Assembly (NCBI GenBank): GCA_935421135.1
Contig: OW285187.1
Location: 26,598,429 to 26,662,428 of the forward strand
Length of the DNA: 64,000 nt
Direction of reading: 5' to 3'
From: Bugulina stolonifera
Taxonomy: Eukaryota > Bryozoa > Gymnolaemata > Cheilostomatida > Bugulidae
Shown: positions 28,601 through 42,239 of the stretch, piece after piece
Numbering within the stretch: the first letter of the stretch is position 1
Layout: each line of letters begins with the position of its first letter
Program-made: the position numbers and the translations under genes
The notes under the pieces: model-generated
What the model saw: the letters and a program-made list of their open reading frames with translations, nothing else
Database searches by the model: none
What the model was told of the DNA's origin: nothing

Positions 28601-31600
28601 TAATTATTCAATTTCTCTTTCAACTGTCTGAAATGTTTTCAACTGAATTGCGCAATTAATATCATAGCATTAAGTAATGTTTAGAGAGCAGTGTGAAGCC
28701 ACAATAACATACATGTGTATGTGGTTTACTTTTAGATGGGGAAGGCATGTATTCCCAACTTCTCGCTAGCTCTGCTTACTGTTAGTCATGCTTCAGTTTA
28801 CGTTGTGCTATTCTACATTTTAGATAATCAGTTGTCCATCAAACTAGTTTTTTCCCCCAAAACTTGTTTTCATATTACGCTACTGATAATAATAAATAAT
28901 ACATGGATCTGATATTTTGCTGTTAGCTTCAATTATTTCAGCTCAATTGTGAACATGTTTGAATTCAACTAATTATTGCCTCCTTCAAATCCATACTGCA
29001 GTATAATAATTATACTTCTACGCGTATCTGAACCAGGCACAGAAAGCCGTGTACATGTACACTACAGGGTGTGCTGATGATACTGTGGAACTTGATGGAT
29101 TTGAATATATATTATAGGCCCATTAGAGCATTTAAATTTCATGAGGTTTTTTATTTAGCAATTATAGTATAATGGAGTAATTCTTATCACAGGGGAACGA
29201 AACTGTTGCATACAAGAGGCGAGACACCTATACTTGACGCAAACAGCGGTAATCCGTTTGCTGAGCGACCTTCCACCGCTAGACAGAATATGATGCAGAG
29301 GCATTCTCTGGAGGCTGCACTGGCCGACCTTGATAAGCCTGTCAATATACCAGAAGGCGTGGATGAGTCAGCCTGGGAACGCCTGTGTTCTTACCGCAAG
29401 GCTAAAATAGAGAGTGAGGTCATGGTATGTTGGAAATTGATTGTTTTTGTTACCCATATACATGTATATATTCTAGTTTAGCTGTTAGTCTAGTGACCAT
29501 TGGCAGGAAATCCAGATATCAAATGATAGATTCCATTAATGGCGTCAGATTTTTGTATATGTTCTATACGGATGTGATATGATATTCTGTTTAAAATGGT
29601 TATTCTATTGCAGGTTCGACAAAAGGCTTTGATTATGGCGGAGATGATGTCATTCCAACAGAAAAGGCAGGATGAGGATTATAAACTAGCAGAAGAAATA
29701 GAGGATCTAAGTCACGAGCTTAGCAAGTAAGTAGGTCATACAACATGTCCATGTCAACAGAAGGTAGGCTATGATGTCACTAAACTGTGAAGTCGTGATA
29801 TTCTATAAATGAATAAAGTGTATGTAATTTAAATTGGTGAATGGACAGGTAACTGTATTCATATACTTTTATCTAGGCTCCGTGACATCCTGCAACGACA
29901 CCATTTGAACATTCAGGTTCAGCTGCTGATGAAACAAGGTCAAGTAGAGCTTGACGCTGGCAAGTTTATTCATGACTACAAAGACAGTGTACTAATACAT
30001 AGGGGTGTAGTGGAAGATCTCAATGGAAAAATAAAGGTAAAGTTTTAGACATCAATGTAGTGTGTTGTTGTTACACAATATGACGTGCTCATAAAATGCT
30101 TTCACTAAAAGTTAATATAATCAGTTCATTTTCAATGTTTGAACTGCTTCTTGCACTAAATCAAGTTCTGTTTATGGTGCAAGTTGAGCTCTGACATGGG
30201 CTATTAAGAGCTTGCACTACTTGGCTGATAACCAGTTCGCATGAATGCTAACCAGAGACCGGAGTTAGCCAGCGTTACTGCACACAGCAAATTAACCCAT
30301 AGGTCGAGCATAGTTCCAAGTGAACCGATTATAAACCATGGAAGCTTCCAGATCATATCTGGCAGATGTTACAAATGAATGATATGGCACAAAATTCACC
30401 GAAGTTCTGTCACTATTGTAGTAATATAATGTAATGAGATGTCAGTTTAATTCAGGGTTCGTACTTACTATTGCAATATTCTCATCTGTTTTCTTTCCAA
30501 CACTAGGCTCTTGGAGAAAGTAAGATTGCAAGTATGGTAGAAAGTAAGGACTTCCGTAAAGGTATTGTGCAGCTCGAGTGGGAACACAAGAAAAACCTCA
30601 TGAAAATTGAGGATCTCAAAAATAAGATGCGCATTATAAACATGATGAAAGTGACGAGAGAGATTCAGGCATATCTCAGTGAAGAGGATCACGATGCTAA
30701 GATAGCACAGGAAGTCGATATTCTAGAACAAACCCTTGTTATGCAAACAAAGGTATGTTCTACGCATTGACCATATGGGCGACTTCATGTCTTGGAAAGC
30801 AATAGCAAATGATACATTACATAATGAATGAAAGATATTTCTAGAAATACTGAATTCGTTTCTTGCTAAACAGATTAAATCTACATTATTTTGTGATATG
30901 CTGTCGGATCATATGACATTAATGTCGTGCAGAAATAAGAACATCACGGGTATTGGTGAACAAATTATAAGAGCTAATAACTAAACATCAGATATGCGGT
31001 GTTGTCATGTACATGTGCCTCTCTCTCTCTGTGGATTTCCACTCCCACTTCTAGATGTAATGAACATGTTTTGTAATGTTACTCTTATTGTCATTAGCAC
31101 CATGAAGCTAATGTCGATGGAAAGAAGAAGATATTAAATGACTTGAAACGTACGATTAAAGATAGACAGATTGAAAACAAGGTTCTACTACATGAGATCG
31201 AAGAGCTGAACGTCAGCGTAAATGAACGGCAGCACATACACGAAGCTAGCAGTAAGTTTATATCAGTAGCGTATCAATGCTGTTCTACTGGCAGTCAATA
31301 TAACTGTATGAAATGGTAACTACACACTACAACTATAATAATTGTATGTAAGGTATTCTTGATACAAAGCTGAAAATGGTACATTTAGGACTGGTGATAT
31401 TTATTATTTATTTCTTAGGACTTATGCATGTAAAACAATTTTATTTCAGTTTCAATTCTAAACTTGGTAAACATAATGAGGGTTGCTCGAATAACTCCCA
31501 AAGATAGATACCCTCACTATGTTCCGGTGATTAAGTTGTGATGCCAAATATTGACTAAATGGGGAAAAGTTCAATTCGTTTAATATCTGGTTTTTCTGAC

Positions 31601-32310
31601 ATCGATAAGGAAGTTCTAGTATGTTATATTTTGCAGTCAATAACATGCGTAAGTATACTATTGCATGACTTGTGCTGTATGGTCTGACTTCCTTCCAATA
31701 TTTCACCATCTTTGCCCAAACTGCTCATTGTTTCACAGTTTCATGTAGTAAACTTTGTCTTGTAGTAGCTAGCATCTCTCTATAGTCTATACTTCATTAT
31801 ACTTTTAAACCCTCCAAGTGAACAGCTGCTTATATGAACTGGCCCATTTACATGTGAATTATACTATTATGCAGCCCTATAATGATGCAAAATTAATTGT
31901 TGTGCATTTGTTATGTTTATGGCTTACATAAATGTATTCAAAATTAAAAGATGCTATATGAGATAACAGAAGTGCAACAAGTGTAACTCAACATTAAAGT
32001 GTAGCAGTATTGGCATGTACATGTACATGTAACCACATTATTAGGTTTACCAATAATAAATTCTAGTACCATGATTCAGTTAGTGTGCAGAGGTTAATAT
32101 AATATAAATGCAGGTTAATAATATTTATCTGAACTTTTAGCTGACAAGAACTTGGAGATGATGAGAGAGAAGAGATACCAGGAGATCGTACAGAGGAGGA
32201 AGTTAGTTGATCTAGCTAAGGCTCAAGCCAATGAGGTGGCAGTTCTAAGAGCAGAAGTTGAGAGACTTCGTATGAGAACATTCCCAGCCCTAGTACAGGT
32301 TGAACGGTAG
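16682..32310 (+). CDS. CFAP43: Cilia- and flagella-associated protein 43 (WDR96), 30 exons, about 1717 aa
   Basis: Exons: 16682-16710, 17167-17417, 17509-17602, 17711-17878, 18062-18314, 18810-19040 (or from 18792, also in frame), 19222-19470, 19623-19852, 20018-20121, 20286-20435, 20676-20860, 21099-21248, 21986-22116, 22483-22642, 23136-23171, 23669-23854, 24464-24589, 24957-25061, 25329-25496, 25836-26081, 26530-26655, 26965-27261, 27679-27906, 28204-28379, 29193-29424, 29614-29726, 29877-30036, 30507-30752, 31098-31251, 32141-32310. All phases agree. Residues about 10-740 are WD40-like ([12 protein letters not shown] near 430; [14 protein letters not shown] near 730). The rest is charged coiled coil. 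Family marks are WVKGY after a short N-terminus, SAIAGL followed by [26 protein letters not shown] near 1020, and the C-terminal MRTFPAL. Human CFAP43 is of similar length. The family acts with CFAP44 in tethering axonemal inner dynein arms in motile cilia and sperm. The small first exon is the least certain part; it was chosen because it alone restores phase and gives [15 protein letters not shown]. Confidence 0.9.
18425..18553. repeat. Foldback (inverted repeat) element in CFAP43 intron 5
   Basis: The left arm begins GAATAGTAAAACGAGAC and the right arm is its near reverse complement. The centre forms a hairpin around CATCCGAGCATC and GATGCTCGGATG. Arms of roughly 60 bases make this a likely MITE or foldback element. 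No clear target duplication was identified. Confidence 0.6.
18676..18745 (+). repeat. tRNA-like SINE fragment
   Basis: GTGTAGCGCAGTAAGATG resembles a Pol III A box, and GGGTTTGAATCC at 18726-18737 a B box. It lies in the intron before CFAP43 exon 6. No full cloverleaf is evident, so a SINE remnant is preferred over a tRNA gene. Confidence 0.4.
20960..21098 (+). repeat. Minisatellite abutting a CFAP43 splice acceptor
   Basis: About six to seven imperfect units of roughly 20-22 bp, based on TACTACAACTAGTGACTATA, fill the end of the intron before the exon at 21099. The last unit, TATACTACAG, supplies the acceptor AG itself. Confidence 0.8.
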
Positions 32311-33095
32311 ATGGAAGTATTGCATTGGCTGTGGTTTGCCCTAGTGAATCACCTTCTGGGGTAGACAATTTATGCTGAGTAAGTGTATGACAAATCACAT
32401 GATACAAGGAACTTCATTTTAGCACATTAATCATCCATTGTATCAATTTATTATTCTATAGCAAGTTATATTCTATTTTACTACATATTACTAAATGTAT
32501 GGGTTGGTACTGATTGCTAAATCAACGTGATTATTTTATATTTTACAACATTATAATATATATCAAATAATTAATAATGTTGAAGCTAAATCAAACTCAT
32601 CAACTGTGATGCAAGCAAAGTTGGTACTTGTAAGTATATAAAAATTGATCATAAATAACTATATGTATATTATGAATGAAAGCAAATGTGGTAGATAAAA
32701 GTAATGTAAGTAATTATAATAAGAAGAAAATACAACAAATTGATAGTTCAGCGCATTACTGATGGAACCCGTACCATGCACACAGTGTGTAGTAATAGAA
32801 AGTGAGGTAAATACAATTATATCACACATAGGTAAACAAGGAATGGTGATATATTGATATAAAAATACAATCTAGGCAAACTGACTGCTCCATAATAAAC
32901 CCGTGTAATAAAATGGTAGAGAACACCTGATCAGTGTTCATATTAACGTATTGAACTCAAATATAATAGAACTTTGTGATTTGAAGATAGCAATGGCAAG
33001 ACGGTGATGCATACTTTGTAGCAATAATATGGCATTATAGAAACCAGTGCTTTGATTAACTGCGATCCTACAATGTAGGAACTTGACCAACGAGT
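32311..33095. other. Intergenic region between convergent CFAP43 and nuclear receptor genes
   Basis: This AT-rich sequence lies between two facing stop codons (32310 on + and 33096 on -) and probably contains both 3' UTRs. No other feature was seen. Confidence 0.5.
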
Positions 33096-36000
33096 CTACC
33101 TCAGACTCAAAGAAGAGATATCAAATACTTCCAGTAGCAATGGATCGAGCTGCGATGCATCACATTGGAGGAAAGCTTTACTATGTTTAGAAGTGTATAA
33201 GCGGGTGGCTGACACATACCCTAGCAGTTTAGTGAAGGTATCGAAGGCTGTCTGCCAATCATAGTTGACCTCCAAGTAACGTTTCAGTAGAGTTATATAT
33301 TTATCCTGCGTGGTTGAGGTGAGAGCCCTGGTGCCGGGAGAGGCATAGTGAGGGGTGAATAGGACAATACACTGTATTATAGACACAAGGGTCATGTCAT
33401 TGCCTACTGTCTGCTTTATAGAACTGATAAGTTTTACGTGCTCCGCCTGTATGTTAGAGTCAAAATCCCCAAACGCTGCATTCAGTACCTGAGCAGGTAT
33501 CTCTGTACCATCATCATGCATCCACGTACCTTTCTCTACGTTAAACATCTGGGCAGATCGCCATGTGATGCAGTCAAGAAGTGAACCTGAGAAAATAGAA
33601 TAAAATTATAGCTCATAGTTAAAACAACTTGGCCAGTCTAGATTGGTACATGTGTCACTACATTAATACTTGGCAGCACTACCAGGACTAATCTAGCCTG
33701 CAATGCCAAGATAACACATTAATAATAACTATTTCCAAACTGAATGTCTGCAAAGATAAATTGTGAACCATTGAGACGTATAAGGATTGCTCTTGTATCC
33801 CAAGACTTTAAAATAGACAAGTAATATACTACTGCTATGGTACTAAATAGTACAGCTACTATATATCAATAAACGCACTGACTGATTATCTACATGTATA
33901 TACATGTAGGTGTATGTATATACATGTATATACAGGTAGATGCATGTACAATGTACATGTATATACCTTTAAGGAGGGTTACTTGAGCAGCCTGTGGAAG
34001 GGCAGTAAAGTCATCTAGCTTCTTAGCAAACTTGATGAGTAGCTTCACCAAGATACCAATGTGATTCATAAGGGCCTCCAGTGAGGCCGTCTCCAACCTC
34101 ATGGGTACCTCATCAGCAGTGGAACCTAGGCAATACCAATATAATTGTAGGTATAAGCTACGAAGCATAATCGTTTACTATATACATGTATGTATAATTA
34201 AGTACAAATGTATAATATAAATATTGCTTACTACATTATAACCTTAACGTACTGTACGCGTAGCAATAACATTACATTGTATAACATTACATTGTATTAT
34301 ACTTTGTAATACATGTAGATACACTGTATGTACACATGTACTGTATGTTAGTATACATGTAGATACACTGTATGTACACATGTACTGTATGTTAGTACAC
34401 ATGTAGATACACTGTATGTACACATGTACTGTATGTTAGTATACATGTAGAGGTACATTAGTAGATACTTACCAAAGCTGCTGTTATATGCACTGTATAC
34501 ACTCTGTATTAGTTGGAGAGAGTTCTCCCCAAGCAATCTTCTGGAGGCATCCTCTGCCTCCATTGGTGAGTCAACTTGTGGCTGTGCAAACTGTAGATAT
34601 ACATATACAGTTGTAAATATACATTGTATATACAGTATGTAGGCCTACATTAATGTTACAGTTAGTTGTATATAGCAGTACACAGGTACAGTGTCATGCT
34701 AGGTACCATTTACAGTTGTGGTCAGTTTCTATGGCACCAAAAGGAGGAACAAGGAAGAGGGACAAGTATATTAATAGATACAGATAATACATTGTATGGG
34801 ACTGGAATGATACTATAATCATGTCACACTAGATACATGTAGTTGTCTCATATTATGTGAGAATGGTCCACTGTACATAAAATGTATTATAGTATATAAC
34901 TGTATAATATATATTAGTCCTACATACTTCCAACACAAAGTATCATTAGAATAGGGAATGTTGCAGCTCTATAATTAATGGGCTCAACTTAAATACATCA
35001 TAACAGAGTGCAATAATAACAGATTAAAATTTAACACACAGTAATATATGAGTATGATAGACTGTACTATATTATAGTGTACACACTCACCTTGCAGTAT
35101 TCAGGCCAACCAGTACTGTTAGGTGATAACTCTCCCATAGCTTCCACCTACACAACAAACATCACCTGTCACATGGTGTTACACAGAGTAGAACCTGTAC
35201 AGGCAGGGCCCCATGCTACAGTTACTAGGAAACAGTAGGCACCCGTAATGTACGTCATGTACATGTAGATAGACTTTGGGTGTAGTTCATGTAGTGTCAC
35301 CAACTGTGCTTATAATGAATTGGCTAGACACATGCCAGAGTGTTCCATTGCTATACTATATTATACCATCAACCATTATATTATATGTAATAGTAATATG
35401 TAGGACTAGATGTAATAACTTGTAGCTCATTAGCTCAGGTAAGCTGTATGCACTGAAATAATGTGTTCACACACATCGACACTAAGATATTATCAAGCAG
35501 AGGCTCATAGAGGAGCGTGAAATGGAGAGCACTCTGTTTCCTGTTTAGATATGAACATGTTCCAAGAATCTGCACCATCCAGCGCAGGAGAGAGAGAGAC
35601 ACAGACTAACGGCTAACTGCACTCTACCTTTATCTGGCACAGGGTATCCATGGATTGTGGGTTCTCTTTGGTTTGGTAGATTCCTTGGTCAGCTGGCATC
35701 TTCTGAACCGTCTGCTTCTGCAGCTGATTCAACACCTTTTTGGCTCTGTTCTGCTGCACTTTCTGTATCCTCTTCTGTCTCTCTATGTCTCCTGCATGAA
35801 TCGGCAAACCAACATGTACATGTAAGTATATTAGAGTATTAGGCCTGTTGATGGTATATATACATGTAAATCATACAATAGTTAGTGTTGAGAAAATATG
35901 GAAACTGTCAGAATGCAAACTGCAACTCTCAGGTTGAGAAGTCTCAAGTCCTACCTACCACAAGAGCTCCGTGAGTCAAATTTGTGAGAAATCAAGTGAC

Positions 36001-39000
36001 TGGTATTAGAGAGCCTACATACAGCCTTTCCTGTATACACTGATAATAATACCAACCACCACAGTCAGTATCTGTATTACATGACGTATTACAATATTAT
36101 ATACTATCAGTGTTTACATCGGCCCACACACATATAATGGTAACGATAGACATACCGAGTATCATCTCCTTCTTCATTCCAACTGTAAAACACTTCTCCA
36201 GCCGACAGGCTGAGCAGAATCTCCTAGTATTTGGGTCAATAGTGCAGTTGCTTTGGAACATGCATCTTGGGTACTAAAATACAATGAGAAGACGGTGTTA
36301 TTAATAGTAAAACTACAGTAACAATACATACACTTACCTACATATGTGTACATACACTTACCTGCTACATATGTGTACATACATTTACCTAGATATGTGT
36401 ACATACACTTACCTATTTACATGTACATAAATTTTATGACATCTCTACCAATATACACAACATAATTATTATTATAGGTCCAAGTTGAACCCACATGCAG
36501 GTATATAATATTATAATATTATTATTCTAACAGTAGTGGAGTTTGGTTGTTGTGTTTGCTGTACATAATAATATACTAGGCATCTCTCCACCTACAGGAA
36601 GCATCTTGTTGAGCATTATTATACTATAACAATGATGGTCTATTACACTCATAATAAGTAGTACTACGCATATATGCTGCCAAAAACAAGTTCAATATGA
36701 CTTGACACTGCATATAATTAGACTTGCTGGATCCATACAATGTGGTGGAAGGAATACATAATATGCTTTTATATATACATATAGTACATTGTGTATGATA
36801 TCTACCATGTAGGGTACAGCATGTGAGCCTATCACTACTGTCATATAGAACATTATCTATATATTTCAGTAATACATTGTTAAAACGTACTGCGATTAGA
36901 ACTGTTCTATTAGTTACTATTCTCAGTGCTCAACACATAAAAAATGAAATAACATGATGGAATGATAGCAATCTGAAATTTCACTTAAAACAACAAAACA
37001 AATCATTGTCAAATGTAAAATAACAATAAATGGATGTAAGTATATCATCTATCTACCTACCTACTAAAAGCCGAGATAAAATAAATCCTAAGTTATACAT
37101 ATATGTACACTTCAGATATAGTAGTCTCACATTCATTAATTGTATTTAGGCTATTATCAGAATCACTGTACGTGCCAGCATCCATAAGTTTGAATTTTGA
37201 TGTTCGTGAGAAAAGGGCATATACATATACATTTACATGTAATACTAGTAGGTACCTTTGGTTTGTTAGCATTGCGCCTAAAGAAGGCTTTGCACGATTC
37301 GCAAGTAATGGCGTCAAAGTTAAATCCTAAAGCTCTGTCACCACACACTGTACAGGTTCTGCCCTCCTTCTTGGACTTCATCTTCTTGTTAGAGTTTGGG
37401 CTCCCAGTAGGGTCTTCAGTGTCTCCCTGCTCCTCCAGCTATTCAAAGCCAAATAACAGCATAAACAGTTGAGGCGAGGCTAACAGGAAAAACTACACAA
37501 CAACACTAGGATAACTGACTACTACTAGTCATGTACCACTAAGTATATGCGTCATGGGTGATTGGGTATGTTATGATTAACTGCTATGCTTGCTTACACA
37601 ATAGGCTGGAATATCTACCATTGGGAATAGGTGTTTGTGTGTTTACAATATCTGTTCACCTCTTATAATAGTCTCTAATAGTTTCGGTAATCCCCTCCCC
37701 CTCCCAAGGTCATACAGTGTAAAAAGTTGAGATACTATTATAACATAACAGATTATTGGTTTATAGACATTATTGATTATTAGCCCATAGATATTAGCAG
37801 GTGTTAGAAAATAGCCTACACAACAGTGAAGCTAGGTTGCTCAGGTGGTTAGAGAAGAGTCCATTATTTCAAAATTGCCCATTCACAACTGAGTGTCTCG
37901 TGACCGATTTAAAATTTGGGGTTACAAAACAGTTGTCTATAGAGGGAAGTTAATTAGTAAACTTTGAGTAGCGGGTTACCTAAAACTAACAAGGTAGCAT
38001 GTCACAATTGGGAGTTGTGTCTCTTTTGATAGACTCGTTTGTGTTCCTTCTAGTCCAACTCTTGCCTATGAAACTTAATGGTTTGGTCATTGGACAGCAC
38101 ATGGTCAGTATAGATAGCCATTGGACAGCACATGGCCATTAAGCTATAGATACATCTAGTCATTGGACAGCACACGGACATTATAGATACGATGTAGAAG
38201 TTGTCCTCTCCCAATTGCTACCCTTTCTATTTTCTTTCCCACGCAGGCTTACAAAGCCTCACTGAATTTGCAGGAGATTTTACGATTTTCAACTCCAGCT
38301 TTGGTACTCCACCCCATCCAAACAAGATACTCTTCCCCCCCCCCCCCCCCCCCCCAGGAAATACTGAATCTCCCTGATTTTCACCAGTGGAGCTTGGTAA
38401 GGCAGTTCCCAGGAGATGTCACACACATTATCAATTCAAATAATTTGTTGATAAAACTATAGACTGAGTCTATAGAATCCACTTCCACCTGTTTTCAGTT
38501 TTGAAACGCTCTACTCTCCTAGTTTACTAGAAAGAGCAGTATTGGGAGGAGACAACTTCAAATTATAATAAACAGATTAGGAGTGACCCCCCCCCCCCCC
38601 CCCCAAGAGCCCAAACACATTATCTAATATCTAAATCTGCTTCAGACTTGGAATTTCAAACCAGTATTTGTGAAATGCCTGTATTCTATATTATGGTAGC
38701 CATGCCATTCATGTACCACATCTAGTTCCAACAAATAGATTACCATTTGATGAGGTAGCAAAGGGTGATCAATGCTCGTTCAGTTTGGTATTAGTGTAAT
38801 ACACAGTGTAAATCTGCTAACAATAGTGATCGGCAAACAACATTATACTAGCCAAGGTTGTGAAATAGAAAACAGAGTGTTTGCAAAATTATCCCTAATT
38901 TTACAACTAACCCAGTAGAAAATTCATGCTATTGTTATATGATGGTGTTTGTGGTTATTGCACTGCATAAGTATATAGGCCTACTAGGTTGAACCCATAT

Positions 39001-40918
39001 CCTGGTTACTATGGACATGCCCAGAAAGCTATCAACATGAGCCAGAGCACTGTAACATCCATGTTTGGACTCAAATGGTTGTTCCATTGCATCAATGATC
39101 TCTGCACACTTGTCAAGTTTGCAGATTTTGTTGGTACAGCACTTAGTTTTTGTTTCTTTCCCTACCAATTTTCCAGCCATTCTGATTTTTTTAATTTATG
39201 GCAAAAATGTAACAAAACCTCATAAAACACAAGATGCAAGCAAAAATAAAGCAGTTCCCTAGAAGGATACAATTATTTAAAATACCACTGATTAGTACTG
39301 AAGTGTATAATTTTATACATTCTATAAATCTAAAAAAAGTAATCTAAACCCTTTTATTTAAAAAGAATAATATAAACCCAAATTATCCTATTCAAGGATG
39401 TTGAGCAGACTTGTCGTGATATTTTGCGTTTAATCCTTGGCAAGCATGGATGCCCATTGGTCGTCTAGCACATTGCACATATAGGCTACATTTGCACTCA
39501 GTCTAGTAGTGGTAGTATTATTATGGACTATATCAAAAGGTGCTGATATTATTATGTAAAACTGTAACTATTGTTATGGGGCCTATACTTCAGTATCTAC
39601 GTCATAGAGTAGCCTTACTGGATAAACAAACAAGTATTGGGCTATAAAGGGCATGGCTGTGAAAGGGGCATAGGGGTGAAAGCTCCGCCCATTACAAGGT
39701 TAGGGAGTTGAAAGCACAATTTGTCCAGTTTGTGCACTGGGAATTGAATGCTCCGGGAAATTCATAACATTGTGGGATGTACATGTACTATTAATTTTTA
39801 GTATAAATTAAGTAGAAATAGCCTCCATAAGACTGCATTTTTATCGATAATTATCTTAACAATGATCAGCTGAATTGCTTCATGCGGGTTTCAGTAACAA
39901 TTCAGTGTAAACTATTTAGTATGGAATCTACCTGATTCTGAGTTATTCATCTTCCAATGTTTTTACATACAGTGTATAAACCCTCAACAAGTTCACTGCT
40001 AGCATTGGATCACGTGACAGAACGGCATGTCCCATTACTGTAGTTATATTATGTACAATAATGCCTAATAGGAGACAGAAAAAATGTTGATGTGAATTTG
40101 AAACATTCAGCTCAAGAGCACATAACTCCTATTTTCATCACTCCAGTAATAAAATGATAATAATCTTGCCAAGGTTATGAGCCTAACATTTGTATTTATG
40201 TATACACTGCTATTGCCAACTAAATAACAAGTACAATGTTTATGAACACAACAACATATTGCTAAACAGCAACCTTCTAAAACCTCCAGTTGGGAGTAGC
40301 AGTGGGAAATATTTTTGTATACATTGAATACATTAGGTACTTACATGGTTTAGTAACTGTAGGAACATGAACATGGTGTTAGATATGACCGATACGATAC
40401 GTACACGCACACATATGATTACTTACATGGTCTGGTGGGTTGATATCACTGCTGGATGTCTCTAATGCACACCCATCACCTTTTATATCCACAGGATTCA
40501 TAATATGTCCAGTCTCGGAGAATGGTATGTCCAACTCAATCTGAAGACACAGTCATGTAGGATACATTGTATATAGTATTAGTTTATAGTTTATGGGTTT
40601 ATAGTTTATTGTTTGCGCCTATTATATTTAAATATAGGCTTATATGTATAACATACGATATAGCTTAACATACATGACTCTAAAGCACACATAATTATGT
40701 AATACACGCACATACATGTGTATATTCGGACATTTCAACCCACAAAAAAGGGATTTATTATCAATAAACCAACAACCCTAGCTAACTCGTGGAAATAATA
40801 CTCTACATGTTACAGTGCAAGGATGTATGAGCTAACTGACCTTTGGAGCCACAATATCGTCTCCATCCATCTCATTAGGCAACCCCGGAGTCTGCTCACA
40901 GTCCTTGTCTAAACTCAT
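33096..40918 (-). CDS. Nuclear receptor with ESCKA P-box, 9 coding exons, 493 aa
   Basis: Exons in transcript order: 40918-40841, 40540-40427, 37438-37256, 36273-36156, 35791-35628, 35147-35091, 34590-34473, 34125-33967, 33586-33096. A 5' UTR splice acceptor lies just upstream at 40926. Residues 1-92 are an acidic, low-complexity A/B region. The DNA-binding domain covers about 93-165: finger 1 has C93, C96, C110 and C113 with P-box CESCKA and FFRRNA; finger 2 is CMFQSNC followed by RRFCSACRLEKCF and GMKKEM. A basic, Gln-rich hinge follows. The ligand-binding domain has the helix 3-5 signature KFAKKLDDFTALPQAAQVTL near residues 310-329 and an AF-2 helix PLLLEVFD (Glu483) near the end. The ESCKA P-box is known from the HR96/DAF-12 type of NR1 receptors, so a DNA-binding, probably ligand-regulated transcription factor is expected. 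Subfamily placement needs a phylogeny. Confidence 0.9.
34309..34450. repeat. Tandem repeat, about 44-bp unit, three copies
   Basis: Three near-identical copies of a unit beginning ATACATGTAGATACACTGTA follow one another in a nuclear-receptor intron, immediately downstream of the coding exon at 34473-34590 in transcript sense. Small inverted TACATGTA-type motifs occur within each unit. Confidence 0.75.
36325..36425 (-). repeat. Tandem repeat carrying donor-like motifs in a nuclear receptor intron
   Basis: About four units of roughly 27 bp lie in the intron between the two zinc-finger exons. On the gene's strand each unit reads AGGTAAGTG or AGGTAAATG, close to a perfect 5' splice donor consensus. 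No exon body is evident before them. Confidence 0.65.
37439..40426. other. Long nuclear receptor intron with low-complexity tracts
   Basis: This 3-kb intron separates the A/B-region exon from the first zinc-finger exon. It holds three imperfect copies of a block starting CATTGGACAGCACA (38098-38195), homopolymer C runs at 38335-38355 (21 nt) and 38587-38604 (18 nt), and a short unassigned reverse-strand reading frame at 38935-39180. No recognised gene is nested here. Confidence 0.5.
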
Positions 40919-40926
40919 CTTACGAC

Positions 40927-42239
40927 CTACAAAGTATAATTATGATACAATATGGCTTGGGCACCAAGCAATCTTAAATATTACAGAACATGTTGCCTAT
41001 AAAAGAGATTTTGTGCTTTCGACTTTTAACTTGCACTAAATCAAGGTTCAGAAAGTGATCAGTGAAGACGGTTGGCTTATAAACTCGACCTACATGCTAC
41101 AATAGCAACATTTAGTGCATTCTTATTCTTTCAGATTCATCTGTGTGCCATAATAATTGTAATTAATTTAAATCTTTTCACAATTAGTTGCTGGTTGATT
41201 GGGACATGGTCCGATTATTTTGATCAGAACCACTAGGTCTACATCAAGGAGGAAAAGGGGACGGAGGCTCGTCTCTGAAAACCTGTATATATGCTACAAT
41301 GGGCTTACAGTGTTCGATGTGCGCCTCGAGGACTTGGTAAAGTCAGAAGAAAAGATTCTGAATATTTTTCAAAAAGTAAAATTCAGACATTAACCAAAAT
41401 TAAAATATAATCAATGTCACCAATTAGTAATAATTATGTCACTGGGATACGATAGATCCCAGATAGATTTGAAGATTTGAAGACAATTGCGTATCTCTAT
41501 ATAAAATGACACTTAGTAAATACCAACATGCTCAACCAAATAAGCAAAAATAATACTAATAGATTCAAACTTGTTAAAATTGGTAAAGTTGAAATTCAAA
41601 TTTAAATTTTGCTTCTTCATAATAAATAAAACGTACAAACGCTGAAATCGCAGTTAAAATGAGTCAATTTGTGCAACACGTTTCTCTGGCATCAGGACTC
41701 CATATACTTAGTCTTACTTATGGCATATAGTCCAGATACCATTTTAGTGGGTAGGCTAGTTTGTAGGCCCTACAACATGTCCACACTAAATAAAAATAGT
41801 GCTCAAACTATAGGCTATCTCAATAACGAATAAGCAATAATATTTAACTCTCCAGAGAAATGATTTTCATTGGATGCTATAACTATGACATAATAAGCGT
41901 AAAAGCTGTGCAAGTGTACATCGCAGTTATACCCGTTTAGAGATGAGGAAGCAAATCACGATTCAACGAAGTTGTCTACTCGCTCAACGCCAGTGACTCA
42001 TGTGCTTATCTTTTTAACCGAGGAGAACATTGAACACAAAATTCATGTAGACGAGCCTTCTTCCTCTCTTACTCCTTGTCTACAATAATTCTTTCAGCTC
42101 GTAAGATTAAAGTCAAAGTGTATATTATTCAGGAGATTTTAGTTTACCCACGGGATAAGAGGTGACATTGATAAAATCAATATGAATGATGTAATTTAGG
42201 CTATTTAGCGCCTACTAATCAACTAAAATAACAAACGAC
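40927..42239. other. Upstream region of the nuclear receptor gene
   Basis: A splice acceptor at the 5' side of the first coding exon implies at least one non-coding leader exon here, which I could not place. A TGACTCA motif (AP-1-like) near 41994 is the only familiar site noticed and may be chance. No other gene was seen. Confidence 0.35.

Noticed and set aside
41199..41393. Small basic protein (64 codons)
   Set aside because: There is no homology I recognise, no splice support, and the length is expected by chance in this composition.
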